Shown here: piece after piece, positions 1 through 12,600 of the stretch
Layout: each line of letters opens with the position of its first letter
Position numbering within the stretch: position 1 is the stretch's first letter
Origin: Sipunculus nudus
Lineage: Eukaryota; Annelida; Sipuncula; Golfingiida; Sipunculidae
DNA length: 64,000 bases
Direction of reading: 5' to 3'
NCBI GenBank assembly: GCA_026874595.1
Contig: CM049310.1
Span: 52,530,558 to 52,594,557 of the forward strand
Program-made: the position numbers and the translations under genes
The notes under the pieces: generated by a model
The model's database searches: none
The model's input: the letters and a program-made list of their open reading frames with translations, nothing else
Told to the model about the DNA's origin: nothing

Positions 1-1668
1 TCAAAACCACTGATCTGACTTTGATTATATATAATATACATATTTTTCTATACATTCGCTATGCACATGCCAGAAATTATGTCAGTATTGGGTAATTGTT
101 TTAAGTTATGGGCCCAAACATAATGCACTTTTTAAAAAATCAAGAAATATATTTACTCCCTTAACAAGAGGATTGCTGAAGCTAGAGATTTTTTGTCAGG
201 GATGTAACATTATTTAATCAAGATTCAATTGAATACCAAAAATTAGTTCTGAATTTTTCAAATTTTATAAGTTATTAGTATAAATATAAAATTAGTACCT
301 TAAATTTTGCCCAACTTTGACCATGGCACGTTTGTTTCCTGAGAGCACTGTTGATATAATTTTCATATCATGCACACATAAGGATTTCATCTTTGTAGTT
401 TAGAAAGCTGAAAGAAATTGCCCAAATATTGTAGCTTTTATTAATGTTTATATGAGACCATGTCAAACCCAGGCTTAATCCAGCCCCTCTTCAGTCACCT
501 GTATGTTGACCTTGTTGACCTTTCATCAGATTATGCATGCTTGAGCGAAGCATACACTGGGGCAGCCAGGCAGCTATGCCCAGCCACAGTTGATCCAGGT
601 GTCCAACCCAACTCATCTAGTAGTTGTTTTGAAAAACAACATAACAATAAACAATAAATTAATAATTTTGTATTGGTATTTTATAACAAATTAAAGAAAA
701 ATTAATAGAAAAGGAATGTGTTAGTTGATGAGTAACAGAAAATTAACTTGCCGTTACTGATGTTGTAAGAATCTTGTTTGGATGAATAGCATGTCAATGT
801 CACTGTTATTCCAAATAACATCATGCAGTCACCTATGGTATTTTTCAGTGAAATTTTAATGATAAAAAAATGATCATATTATTCATTACTAATCATTAGG
901 GATCATATGAAGGAAATTAATGATAGACAAAGATGCAGTTGATAATATTAATCTAGATTCCTACTGTGTCTAGTGTGTAGATTGATGTGAAAGTAGTCCA
1001 AAGTGAATATATTACATTTATTTTTTTTAATATAAATAAAAGCCTTAAAACCAGGTACTTATGATCATTATTTAAATTTGTGAATTTTGTATATTCTGGA
1101 TTCTCAACATCTTTGTTTGGCTAAACTGAATAAATACTAGACATGGTGCAAATGTTTTGAAAATGTATTTGAATATGAATATGAATATGTACTGCATTAA
1201 AAAATTTCATTGCATAAGAATGGGAATTCAGGTAAAAATGAAAGTATTTGAATACCAGTGCAGATACTTTCAAAATGTATTCATGAATGCATTCATGAAT
1301 ATATTCTATAATATTATTTCAATAATCATTTCAGTTATATTTTATTTTAAAAAATCATATGATTTTCTTATTTTTTTTTTTTAAATAAAAATTATATTGG
1401 CACAATATTTGTTATTGAATTTTAGTAAATAGTTAAACTCTTTTGTAATATGTGCTGCTTAAGTTATATGGCCAAGTCAAAATCTGTGTGACAAAAGCAC
1501 TCCATTTGTTAATAAAATAAATGAATTCAATCCTCTTCCCTGTCTCCAAAGATACTATAAAATCATACATAAGCTAAACACCAACAACTCATAATAAAGC
1601 TTATATTTATTACCACACAAAACAAGCATGTGCCTCTTTCCCAAATCATATATTTTTCATATATAACA
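1..1668. other. No exon recognised; presumed AGPAT intron or upstream DNA
   Basis: AT-rich sequence without a convincing coding segment. The acyltransferase gene to the right must have upstream exons, because the family's catalytic NHxxxxD block is missing from the window. No codon pattern for that block was found here, so those exons probably lie left of the window and this stretch is intron. The open frames at 460-657 and 1157-1384 are low-complexity and match nothing I know. Confidence 0.5.
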
Positions 1669-1700
1669 GCTGAGCACATTGACCCATGGGTCCCTTGTTT
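1669..1700 (-). repeat. Solitary Helentron-type (HINE) terminus with hairpin
   Basis: The stretch reads AGCTGAG, then the perfect 12-bp palindrome GACCCATGGGTC (1681-1692), then CCTTGT. The same order of parts occurs at the ends of the long satellite-bearing elements at 22.68 and 50.28 kb in this window. It sits only 26 bp upstream of an AGPAT exon. No second end or satellite is nearby, so this is a relic or a minimal copy. Confidence 0.5.
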
Positions 1701-1725
1701 GAATATCAATATTTTGTGATTTCAG

Positions 1726-2253
1726 CATTTTTCCAAATGATACCTTCGGGATGCACAGCATTAGCGAAAAAGGAGCTGCTGTACACAGGACCGTTCGGGA
1801 TCGCAGCCTGGTTGACAGGGGTAGTTTTTGTTGACCGTCTCAACAAAGAAAAAGCTCGCAGCACAATGGAGAAGACGGCTCAGCTGCTTCATGACAAAAA
1901 TGTATGTAAACTTGGTTTCATATAACAGTCTCTCTGCACTTAGTAGTTCCTGAAGTTAAAGTTATACATTTCTGGCAGAATTTAGTAGCTTAAAGGGGCC
2001 TATTCCAGTACCTGAGTTCAACATCTATTAACTAACTACCCCTATATACAGATAGGTCAGAAAACTCTGACACCACAGTACACAGGCTGTTTGTTTACTT
2101 TTTATCCACTTGTTATAACATGTGGGGGCCTCCAAAATAATCCAAACACATTCAAGAATTCTGCAAATTAGCTTTTTGCATCTAATGACCTTTCAGGTTC
2201 CACACATATGCAAATGCAAGACGATTTTCTTAGCGGGAAGTACCTACAGTTAA

Positions 2254-2299
<46 letters not shown>

Positions 2300-5200
2300 G
2301 GTAGAGCAAGCCAGCAATCACATAAATTTTACAGATTAGGCAGTTGAATAGCTGGTTTTAAGGCCACACCATTAAAATAAATCATCTACAGATCTGCAAC
2401 CAAAAGAGATTCATCCATTTTCATGCATACAATAAAGAATACCATGAAGGGATCTATAGGCAAGAACACCAGTTAAAGTATAACCTCAGAATTATGACCA
2501 CCAGCGGGTCCTTGATAAAGTGACCACATTTCAGAGTGGTTATCTAAGTGAGTTTAGGCTGGCAATTGTAACAACAGCCTGTCAAACTGTGAAAGTAATT
2601 AATTTTAAATGCTCTGTGACTGGCAGGTAGCTTTTCAGTATAAGCTGGAATAAGTGATTAAGTTTTCCACTACAATTAAGAGATTAAGACTGGAATTGAC
2701 AGGAAACTATCATGATATGTTTTGTAAAATAATATTTTATATAGTAATATAAAGAATGGATAAAATCAAACTGGAAATAATTCATTTGAAAAGAAAATCA
2801 TAACCAGGCGCATCTTGAACATTAAGTTAATTATTAACAATATTTCAGTATGTACAATGAATGCCTGTTTAATATTTACACATTATATAATCATTAATCA
2901 AGGATATTTCACCAAGCATTTCAGTTCAAGTCTCTTTCCCACTGCTTAGAGTTAGAGGGCCATCTGGTGGCAGGCAGACGTATTACCATAGAGCTTATAC
3001 TTAAACCTATGCAGGTTTAGGAATTTATGCACATCAACTTTATCTTAACCATTAAACATTGCCATATTTTTTTTTTTGCTTATTCTTTATATGCATAATA
3101 TTCATGGAGGCTTCCCTGAACCTGCAATTTGATTAATGTGCTTTCATTGATCATCATCATCTCACTTAGTAGCAACTTCTCCAAAGTTTAAATCCTTGAA
3201 TCAACATGACAACAAAATTTATTACGTCATTTCAGTAATTTTATCACAGCCCCAAATGAAAGAATGTTTGTTTGGAGAAGGTATTCTTAACAGATTAAAA
3301 GGTTAAATTACAGGAGCCGAGAGCTGTAACAGATGATGTTTATTGTTTTCAAATAATTTCATGATTATATAAATGCTGTGCTTTGTTACAGATAAAACTG
3401 TGGATTTTCCCTGAGGGTACAAGGAACCTGGATTATGGCATGCTACCTTTCAAAAAGGGAGCTTTCCACTTGGCAATCCAGGCACAGGTACTATCTCAAT
3501 CTGATTTTGCTCTTTTATGTCATGATCACTCATTATTGTAATAATATAGCATATAAGCCAGAGCTTTGCTAATGGCCTGTTAAATCAAGGGACCTTTCTG
3601 CTTCCGCATATATGCAACTGACTACCTTAAGTTGTTTTTCCCATTTGTCAACATTGCTGTGTTTACAAACATGTTGTTCATAAACAAGTTCAAACATCCT
3701 TCTTATAGGTGTTTTAAGAACTTTTCACAACCTAAATTACCCTAAGATCATTAATATATACACAGAGGAAGCCTGAAATCACATAAATTCTTTTTCAAAA
3801 GGTAGTTGAATTGGCACCTTTTAGTTTTTCATTCATATCAGAATTGTACAAGTTTTCTTCATAACTAACTCAACTTTAAGACTGCTTTAAATCTGGTATG
3901 ATTTATTAATACAGATACAAGCCGTGTTGTCTATGTATTATGTTTTAAGGAAGCCTCAAGTGATCAATATTGTTAATATAATTGTTGATTTTTCTGTTCT
4001 TTCAGATTCCAATTGTTCCAGTTGTGTTTTCCTCATATAACCACTTCTTGGATAAAAAGACCAAACTGTTTGAATCTGGTGCGTGGCAGTGTTATATTAC
4101 AATGTGTACTGACAAATACTTTACTGCTAACTCAAACAGCCAACAGTTTACTCATAATGTTACACCATATCTTGAAGTAGCAGATTCTTTTTCCATGTAT
4201 CCATAAATGTGTTACTATTTAAACTATTTATCATTTTATCTCTGCTTATTATCAAAATTAGAATAAGGTAACCATGACTAAAAATAATAAAATACCCATG
4301 AATAAAATACCCATGTCTCTAGATGAACTTTTAATAAGGATTTTAATAATAGACAAATGCTGTTTATTGTGATTAATTGTTAGAATTTTGAAACCATTTT
4401 AGTTTTGTCCTGTGTATATTGATGATTCCACAATTGTTCCTTTGAGATTGCATTTCAAGACAGGTTTAATCTGAACAGCTTGCAAAAATCCTGTTTCTGC
4501 AAAAAGGTTAAGTAGTTTGGAAGTTTGTGAATTTAAAATAAGTGCAAATTTTCTGTTTTACAATATTTTCACAAGATCAATTTTAAAGAGATTCATCTGG
4601 TTGTGTAAAGTGTGCTTTTCCCTATAACTGAAGAGTTTATACTTTGGTACATGTATACATAATTACTGTGGTCAGCATTTTGTTTATGAGGATTTAAATT
4701 CACAATATTCATGAAAGTGAAGTAATCCTGAAATTAAAACACTTGTGAATGAGACTCCCCTGCACTGTTGTACATTCATATATATTGTATCCTCATTGGT
4801 ATCTCATTAATATAAATTACCTGTGCCTGTTGCAAGGCAAAATTTTAATTTTACTAATATTAACTAATCTTGTATGTTTTCTGTAAGTCAAAGATTGATA
4901 TTGTGAATAATATGTGATATGTTACAAAAAATTGAGATCTGTAACATTATCTGCCGATAAAAAGTATTATGTACAAGAATTTTCAACTGATTCAGTGTGC
5001 CATGGGTCCATCTCAAATTGTAAAAGATTTTTCGTGAAAAGTTTGCTGTCTGGTGAAATCTCAAAAATTGAATATAATCCTTGTGGCCACTAAAAATTTG
5101 GAAATCACAAAATTGTAACCTTGTGAATAAAAAGCCAACCACTGTATATTTGCACACATGTACACTGAAATACATTGATATTTTGATTATTATTATACCG

Positions 5201-5937
5201 TATCTATAATGCATTCTTTTCACCCATGGTGTGTTCAAAAGTGCTTGAAATGTACATTTCTTATATAATAATAAACATAAAATATATAGCTGATTATCAA
5301 AATAAAAATTATACAATGACTAAATCTCATGCAGTATAAACGGATTAAACATTAAAAATACTAAATGGTAAAAAACACTTTTTACTAGACCAAAGAGAAT
5401 AAAAGAACTAAGAATTAAGAAGACTGATACAGGTAAAAAGTTAAAATCTTTAAAATATATATATATATATATATTGACTCGTGTATACCTATGAATAATT
5501 GCAGCTAATGTGTAGGATCAAAGTGGAGCTTAAAAAATAGGTTTTAACTAACTTCTTGAAACTAAGAAGTGGTTTTGCTTCTGTAATGCTGCTAGGAAGT
5601 TTATTCCCAGCTCTGGTGCAGCATAACTAAACACTACAGGTTTTGGTCTATATTTTTTGTTTTGCCAATGTTTAACATTTTTCTGACCAAAGTCATATAG
5701 CTGGCCTATATTCATCTAATAAGTCGCTGATATATTTTATATCTGATATAATACTTTTCACTTTTAACAGGAGACGTCCTTGCTACCTGTCTGCCACCGG
5801 TTCCTACAAAAGGTTTGACTGGTGAGGATGTGAATGATCTGACAGAACGGCTTCGCACCACCATGCTCGAAGTCTACGAGCAAACCACAGAGGAGGTCAC
5901 TGGGGTCCCAAGGTCATCACGACCAGCGATCAAATAA
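1726..5937 (+). CDS. AGPAT: 1-acyl-sn-glycerol-3-phosphate acyltransferase, AGPAT1/2-like (last four exons)
   Basis: Exons 1726-1901, 3392-3487, 4006-4078 and 5771-5937 (stop TAA 5935-5937), each bounded by AG/GT and joined in compatible phases; they encode 169 whole residues. The family moves an acyl chain from acyl-CoA onto lysophosphatidic acid, giving phosphatidic acid, in the endoplasmic reticulum membrane. The first exon carries the block-II region ([18 protein letters not shown]), the second the block-III motif FPEGTRN (glycerophosphate binding), the third the block-IV motif VPVVFSSY, and the last a C-terminal tail of the length usual for AGPAT1/2. The catalytic NHxxxxD exon is not in the window, so the gene is partial at its 5' end. 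The first listed exon starts in phase 1, confirming an upstream exon. Family call is firm; subtype 1 versus 2 is not resolved. Confidence 0.9.
1990..2345 (+). repeat. Interspersed repeat (family also beside SLC16 genes B and C)
   Basis: Shares blocks such as ACAGGCTG.TTGTTT, ATGTGGGGGCC and AATCACATAAATT with 3550-3815, 41730-42170 and the split copy at 50220-50280 plus 52770-53160. It begins near TTAAAGGGGCC and contains a (TA)n tract. Non-coding; class unknown, perhaps a short inverted-repeat element. Confidence 0.5.
2257..2292. repeat. (TA)n microsatellite
   Basis: About 18 uninterrupted AT dinucleotides inside an AGPAT intron and inside the interspersed repeat. Confidence 0.95.
3550..3815 (+). 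repeat. Second intronic copy of the interspersed repeat
   Basis: Closely matches 41920-42170: AGCCAGAGCTTTG, GACCTTTCTRCYTCCGCATAT, TTTGTCAACA and GAAATCACATAAATTC occur in the same order. It ends near GGCACCTTTTA, which roughly inverts the TAAAGGGGCC start of the 1990-2345 copy. Confidence 0.55.
5500..5650 (-). pseudogene. Fossil C-terminus of a non-LTR retrotransposon ORF2
   Basis: Read on the minus strand, this AGPAT intron segment gives VFSYAAPEL and, one frame over, [18 protein letters not shown] followed by a KTY-type end. This is the typical extreme C-terminus of animal non-LTR polymerases (pattern S.AAP.LWN.LP..I......FK..LK.YL). One base is missing right after APEL, where a Trp codon is expected, so the frame is broken. 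No reverse transcriptase core lies beside it. The fragment is very short, so the clade is not assigned. Confidence 0.6.
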
Positions 5938-6574
5938 TTCACTGTTTCTTAGCTGGTGCTTGGTCTGCCAGTAATGTTCAAACTATTTTCTAATTTTTAT
6001 GTCATATTAATCATATTGTTGACTAAATTGTGGTCATTTTTGAGAAGGTTAATTATTGTGTGTTCTTCATTCCATGACAATAGAGTGCAATCAGTGCAGA
6101 ATGTGACATAGCTTCAGGCCTAGTCTTATTAAAAAATCATGTATTTCATCATATTTTCTATTGTTAGCCTGTACAAGCCTTGTCAGTAAACCCATGTATT
6201 TCATCTTATTTTGTAAAACAGAATCAATGCATGTATCGTATTATAAAATATGTCCCTGTTCTGGGTTTATAATAATTAAAGACATAATTAAAGCTCAGTT
6301 AGTATATACTTGAGCTGTTGGCCAGGAGCTTTATATTTAAGAAACAAAATAAATATTCTGACACAGATTCCTGCCATCATGTAAATAAGAACAGCTTTAA
6401 TATTCCTACAACCATAATACATGTGAGAAACTTCAACATTATTCATTGTTTTTGTTGGAAAGTTTCACACTCTGAAATAGGAGTCCATGTCCATAATGAC
6501 CAGCTCATCAGACAATGCATGGACCAGTATAATGTGATATGCAAGGCCCTGATTGTTAAAAAAATATGATGGCT
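5938..6574 (+). other. Probable AGPAT 3' untranslated region
   Basis: AT-rich sequence directly after the stop codon, with no open frame of note. A canonical AATAAA lies at 6348-6353. The actual polyadenylation site cannot be told from sequence alone. Confidence 0.4.
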
Positions 6575-6880
6575 AAGGCCAAAAAAATAAAAGGTATGGT
6601 TCTCAGGCACAGCCCACGTCCAATTAAACCTCTGCATCAAAATTTTTTATTTTGATTGCTATCTTTCAAGAAGATAAAATAATACAATTTTGTTCAGATT
6701 TCCTTTGTTATGTAGTGCTTATACCTGTTTAGCAAAAATATTCTGTTATTTTCATGCTTTTCCCTGATCATATGACATTTTTATTGAAACATACAAAAAA
6801 AGGTGAAAAAAAATCAAATATTGCCCACCCGCACTGGTTCCTGAAAAAGTGCCTGAGAACCATACCTCTATTTGGGCCTA
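6575..6880. mobile_element. Short inverted-repeat element (MITE), ~300 bp
   Basis: A perfect 18-bp inverted repeat, GGTATGGTTCTCAGGCAC at 6593-6610, is answered by its complement at 6849-6866. A looser match extends outward to AAGGCC/GGCCTA. The interior has no coding frame. A second copy of nearly the same size lies at 21511-21786 and shares TACCTGTTTAGCAAAA and CATGCTTTTCCCTGATCAT, which supports a transposed family. Confidence 0.8.
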
Positions 6881-7899
6881 GGCAAAACCATATTAAAATC
6901 ATGATGGTGTGACAGTCCACATGTCACACCAATATTCAGTGCTATTAATGTTAAAATCAATTGTTGTTAGCTTTAGTAAACAAGTGAGAAGACTTTGGTA
7001 TTGGAGCAGCTATTGTAATGTATTTATCTGTGAGAACGGATATGAAAAAGAATGTTATAGACTTGTTTCTTTAATTGTTGATGAAATTATCTAATGGTGA
7101 CATTCACTGATGCATGTCTGACATGTTGCTGTTAAGCAGCAGAGTGTATTTCCACAAAGATAGAATGCTTATTTTCTTTTGTTTTCTTAGCACCACAAGC
7201 AGTGCTAGTCTAGAGAACTGCTTGGAAAATCAGTCTTGTACCATTTTCCTCCCTGTCCTTCTGCATGTGGGGGTTAGGTTACATTGTATGAAGCCTACTA
7301 GCACGCCAGGAACACATGTTTACCTGTGCCAGGGTACTGAGCCCGGCCTTTTCTAAAATCCCATATCCGCCCCTTAACTATTTGACACATGCATGGTTTC
7401 ATTCCATCAGGATTAAACCACATATTTAACTGTTTTGTGCTTCCATGGACAAGGAGCCTTTCAAACATTTGTATGATCATATTTTTACAGAGCTGTTCTT
7501 GCCAGAGTTCTACAGAATCAAAGTACTTTTTTACACAAATATATATTTGGCACAAACTGATGAAAGTATGTAAAATGTAAAATTTTAGAACTGTTTTGAC
7601 AAAAGCAGGTAATTCTAGCCTTGATGCAGCTGAGGTAACAGTTTATGCTCAGTAAAATTACATGTCAAGTGACATTAGATTGAGTCTGTGAATATATTTT
7701 TCAGCAAACTTGGAAAACAATTGTGACGTTCAAATATTAAATCGTGCTTCCATGTTTTTTTTTTTAGAAAAAGAAAGACAAACTCTGGATTTCTTATGAT
7801 TCTTAACAATTTTATATTTATTTTTTTTATATTACTCATTACTGAAAATTGAACAGCTTGTATCACATGTGAACTGCCGCCTAACCAATTTGCGTACAC

Positions 7900-9060
7900 C
7901 TCTGACCTTTCCTCTCTGCCCAGCGTCCATTTGTGCGTCTGTTTCCACACATAAACTCATATATCTTGGAACCGTTTGACCGATCAGGAAAAAAATGTAC
8001 AAATGTAGCCCTTGGATAGCTTTATAACATACACAAAGAATGGTGGCGCCACCTGCAACCATGTTTGCACAGTGTCCATCTGTTCATCTGCATTGGGTTA
8101 AAATCACTCATATCTCTGCAGTGGTTTGACTAATTCACCTGAAATTCGGCATGCGTATACATAGCTTTCTTAATTTTATGACAGGTTGCGCCACCTACAT
8201 TCACGTTCATGCTGCAAACATTCAAGCTCATATCTCGGGAACCGTTTGACCGATTGGGCCAAAATTTTGCATGTATATAGATCTCACATAGCTCTTTATC
8301 ATACACAAAACTGGTGGCGCCACCTGCAACCTTTTTTTGCACAGCGTCCGTCTGTTTGTCTGCCATGAGTTAAGATCACTCATATCTCAGCAGTTGTTTG
8401 ACATATCTGCCTAAAATGTTGCAGTTTTATACATCCTGGACAGCTTTCTTGATTTTATGAGCAGGTGGCGCCACCTACATTCTAGTTTACGCTGCAGACA
8501 TCCAAGCTCATATCTCGGGTACTGTTTGACCGATTGGGCCAAAATTTTGCATGTGTATAGATCTCGCATAGCTCTTTATCATATATAAAACTGGAGGGGC
8601 CACTTGCAACCATTTTTGCACAGCGTCCGTCTGTTTGTCTGCCGTGGCCTAAAATCACTCATATCTCTAGTTGTTTGACTTATCTGCCTAAAAATTTTGC
8701 GTGTTTATACATCTTGGATAGCTTTCTCGATTTTTTTTGGCAGGTGGCGCCAACTACATTGTTAACGCTGCAGACATTTAGGCTTATATCTCAGGACTGG
8801 TTGGACATATCCGCCTGAAATTTTGCATGGGTATAGATCTGACATCGCTCTTAATCATACACAAAATTGATGGCGCCACCTGCCACCATTTTTGCACAAG
8901 TCCTCCTGTTTGTCTGCTGTGGGATAAAATCACTCCTATACATGTAGTGGTTTGACTTTTCTGTCTAAAATTTTGCATTTGTATACAACTTGGACAGCTT
9001 TCTGCATTTGTGGTAGGTGGCGCAACCTACTTACACATTTCGGCTGCAGACATCCATGCT
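7900..9060 (+). repeat. Satellite array on GGTGGCGCCACC, ~277-bp dimers
   Basis: GGTGGCGCCACC or a close variant recurs at about 8042, 8187, 8313, 8464, 8591, 8743, 8869 and 9015. Spacings alternate between ~127 and ~148 bp, so the unit is a ~277-bp dimer present about four times. The two half-units differ: one carries GCACAGCGTCCGTCTGTTTG, the other ACCGTTTGACCGATTGGGCC. All short open frames here are repeat shadows. No element ends were found. Confidence 0.85.
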
Positions 9061-9580
9061 AATATGCAACACACCTCACTCTATTTCCCCTTGCCACTCA
9101 ATCCATGCCTCACTTCACCCGTTCCACTCTGATTTTGGCGGATACACGTAGCCGCTTGTCGACTACCTGTATTCTATTTTTTATTGGCCTAAGTGGAAAT
9201 GGTTAGTAAGCCATTATAAGCAGAGGTGTGTTCTAGTGTAGCTTTAATTCTCTCCTAATGGTGGAATTTACAGGGTATGGATTTGAGGCAGGTGGAGTAA
9301 AATGGCAAACCAAGCCATTAGGCAAACCAAAGTAGTCATGGTATAGCCACTCCATGCTTCTTTATCAAGAAAAGATATATGAAAAGAACTTCTCTTGTTC
9401 AGTGGATTGGCCTTACCATCTTATTTCTGTATTTTTGCTTTTATAACTTATAACCAGGATAAATAGTGTGAAGTGTAAACTGTAAAATACTACTTATAAT
9501 GAAAATAATAGTAAATATTGCTGCAAATTAGCATATTCCCCAACATCTAACCCTTTCGGTGATTCATTCCCCCCCCCCTC

Positions 9581-9582
<2 letters not shown>

Positions 9583-9670
<88 letters not shown>
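9583..9670. repeat. (TA)n microsatellite, 88 bp
   Basis: Uninterrupted AT tract preceded by a C-run. The three minus-strand open frames that read as Ile-Tyr repeats are artefacts of this tract. Confidence 0.97.
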
Positions 9671-9672
<2 letters not shown>

Positions 9673-12600
9673 CCAAGATCCCTTGATGTATATTTGTTTA
9701 GTTTCATGTCTGTTGATTTTATGGTTAATAATGAATGTTGTTCTTTCATACCTCAATTTAAGCCGTTAGAATTACTGGAAGGATTGTGGTCTTTTAGACT
9801 AGAATACTTTTGATAATTTTATGTTTAGACCTACAGATATTGTTGTATGTGTCATTATATATCCAAGAATTCGAATAGAAGCTAAATGCAGACTCTGATC
9901 TCATGTATACCAATGGACTTCATAAATAATATATTTAATGTGATTATAGTACCAATTCATTGTTTCATTGTGACATATTTGTTTGTACAAGTACGTTATG
10001 ATTTCTCTCTTAAGCCTTGAGGGGCTCAGAGAGCCATAATTAATAAAATATTGATAAACTTCATTCTTTTAATTGAAAAATAAAAATATTTGCACCAAGG
10101 CTCTAAGCTCACAACAGGACCATTATCTTATATATTACCAGAGAAGTATCTCCGTTTTGGATTTTGTTGAATTATTACTTTATATATCCTTTCAAAGGAT
10201 AATCAGTAATAGTACCTTGATGTTATCATCTTGTATGTCAGCTTTGCCACAGAAATCGCAATATCTCGAAAAACGGGGTGACTGTTATTATTCTTTGATT
10301 CTCATTTTCCTGGCTCATTTTACTTTGTATCTATATTGCATTATCAGATGTAATTTTGCCGTTCATACGTTGCATTCCATTTACCTTTGCTGCTATTTCT
10401 GTAAAAGGGAAGGTCACTGTAGCCTACTCTGCTGTAACATTCGATGCAGTCCTCACAACATGTGCTTGTTACCCGGTTCTTCAGTTTTGGAACGGCATCC
10501 ACCATTTTATTATATTTGGATATATTTCTGATGGGAATACTAATTTTAATGTCCCTAAATTTTAGGTAAAGAGCTTTCTATAAACCAAATAAAGAAATGC
10601 CTGAAAGTTGTCAAACTTTATTTTATTTCATGATACTTTTTTAAGTACGTTTTATTTGCTCATGTATTTCAAATGATAATGTGTCGGCTATATATGCACA
10701 GTTATGTATCGAGTTGTTTCGAAAGTTCGCTTAATCTTGCAGCTCCTATGACTAGGTGTAACAGGTTGCTTTGTATCAATGATGTTCCTGTATTATGACG
10801 GAAATTATTGAAATTACCACGTTACTACCTAATCACTGTATTTGGATTTTTTTTTACATTTATGCAAGCATGGGATTCAGATTATTTTAGGTTGAATCCT
10901 CTGGGTTATTGTTTTTAAAGTGAATGTTCACATGCAATCTCATTTTTACTGAAATTGTGATTCATAATGGGAAAAGAGTCGTCATTCATTCCATGGATGG
11001 ATATAGTTAATACTAAATTACTGAGAAAAGATATTTTCCGTTTTTACCAATATGGTTTTCATAATTCCGACCATTTTGGGAAAAAAAAACCAAAGCATTT
11101 TAAGCATGGGCCATTCTAGTATACAGTTCAGTTTTGTTTATTATATCAGTTTCTTGGTTCGTTCATCAGTAAAACCCCATTATGGTCTGTGAATTAGATG
11201 TGAAATTTAAGTGTACAAATTGAAGGAAAATTCCAAAAGTCTAGGAATTTGTTTTCAAATTCTTTCATAAAATTGCCCAATAAAACATGAGGTATATGTC
11301 AACAGCTGTCCACTATGCCTAAGAAGTTGAAATATTCAGAAGGTTATACGAGGACCGCTTTAAGTCAGGTCAGTTATTGGTTACGTGTGGTAGGTATGAA
11401 ACATGCAAAATATCCGTCACAAGTTACCGATAATGATAATGTATGAGAGACAGAATGTTATTTGAGTTATTTATTGACTGTATTTTGACAACCATGACTA
11501 CTCCCTAGGGTCAGTATATTATCATATTTCAAATGTGAGCGTCATGCTATATTTGCCTCATATTGCGGCAGAATATATGCTGAACCTTTCAAGGTGCATA
11601 AATGAGTTAGCCTTGGATTTCTTTTGTGTACAGGGCTTTGACATTTGTACTTTACAATTGTCTCTTTGACGAGTGTTACTCTTTTCTGCAGATAAATGCT
11701 GTGAGATGTTACATACAATAGTTCAGAATGCCTTGCAGGACTGAGGTTATACATTCCCTAATATTGTTATACATTTACAAGTACAAATAACTTTTCATAA
11801 AATCTGATTAATCTTGAAATGTTCATGTAGACTTAACATTAATTTTAAAAGTTAGGTAGGTAACTGTTTTAGATTTGTATATATATAGTGTTGTTTGTGA
11901 TAACATTACCTTGTTTGATCTGTAATTTCCCCTATGACGTCAGACATGCATGTACACTCTGACATATATGCATTGTGGTCTATATGTTTGAAAAGCCGAT
12001 TGAACAAACAGCATTTGTATTTTTACAGCATTCTTTGGTTCTTGAATTTCAAATGGACTGTTGTTGATACTTGATATACTTTATTGATATTTAACCCATT
12101 AAGTTACTTTTATCAGTCAGTGTTCCAGATATTCTATAGTTGCACGGTTCCTTCATTTTCCATCTCTGATAAATCGGACTTATTAACATGAAGTCCTAAT
12201 GAAACATCGCCATGGGAAACACGCACTACATAAGGGATCACTAATATCTAATGCCTGTTGAAAGTATGTTATCTTGGGATTTGAAATCAGTTATTTTTAA
12301 ACATCATGACTTTGGTGAATTATTAATATTTAAAACTTGAAAATCTTTGGCCGTCTTTTATAAATATTAAGTGGAATATATTATTCCCGCGGCAGTCTTT
12401 TAACCAGGTGCTAATAAAATAGTGATGTATGGACCAAAGTAAGCCAAAGTTTGCTGAAAAATACACTTTTCTAAACAGCACAGGAAACTTATTTTCATAT
12501 TTCAGATACATACTTGAATCACTCTTGCCTTCTAGGTCTGTACTTAACCCGATTTAATCGGACTCAATATTCTCAGGCCCTACCATATATTTGCAGGGCT

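Noticed and set aside
4888-5316. 142-codon minus-strand frame inside the AGPAT intron
   Set aside because: Lies within an intron of a confident gene on the other strand and has low-complexity Ile/Phe/Tyr composition.
7900-9060. CRISPR-like array
   Set aside because: Unit length ~127-150 bp with diverged copies throughout; no short identical repeats with unique spacers, and the DNA is eukaryotic.
9494-9756. Three minus-strand frames of repeated Ile-Tyr
   Set aside because: Translation of the 88-bp (TA)n tract; the same explains frames at 14315, 35493, 36847, 37553, 38056-38430, 41333 and 47067.
10073-10531. 152-codon frame
   Set aside because: No family resemblance, composition of AT-rich non-coding DNA, no splice or promoter context.
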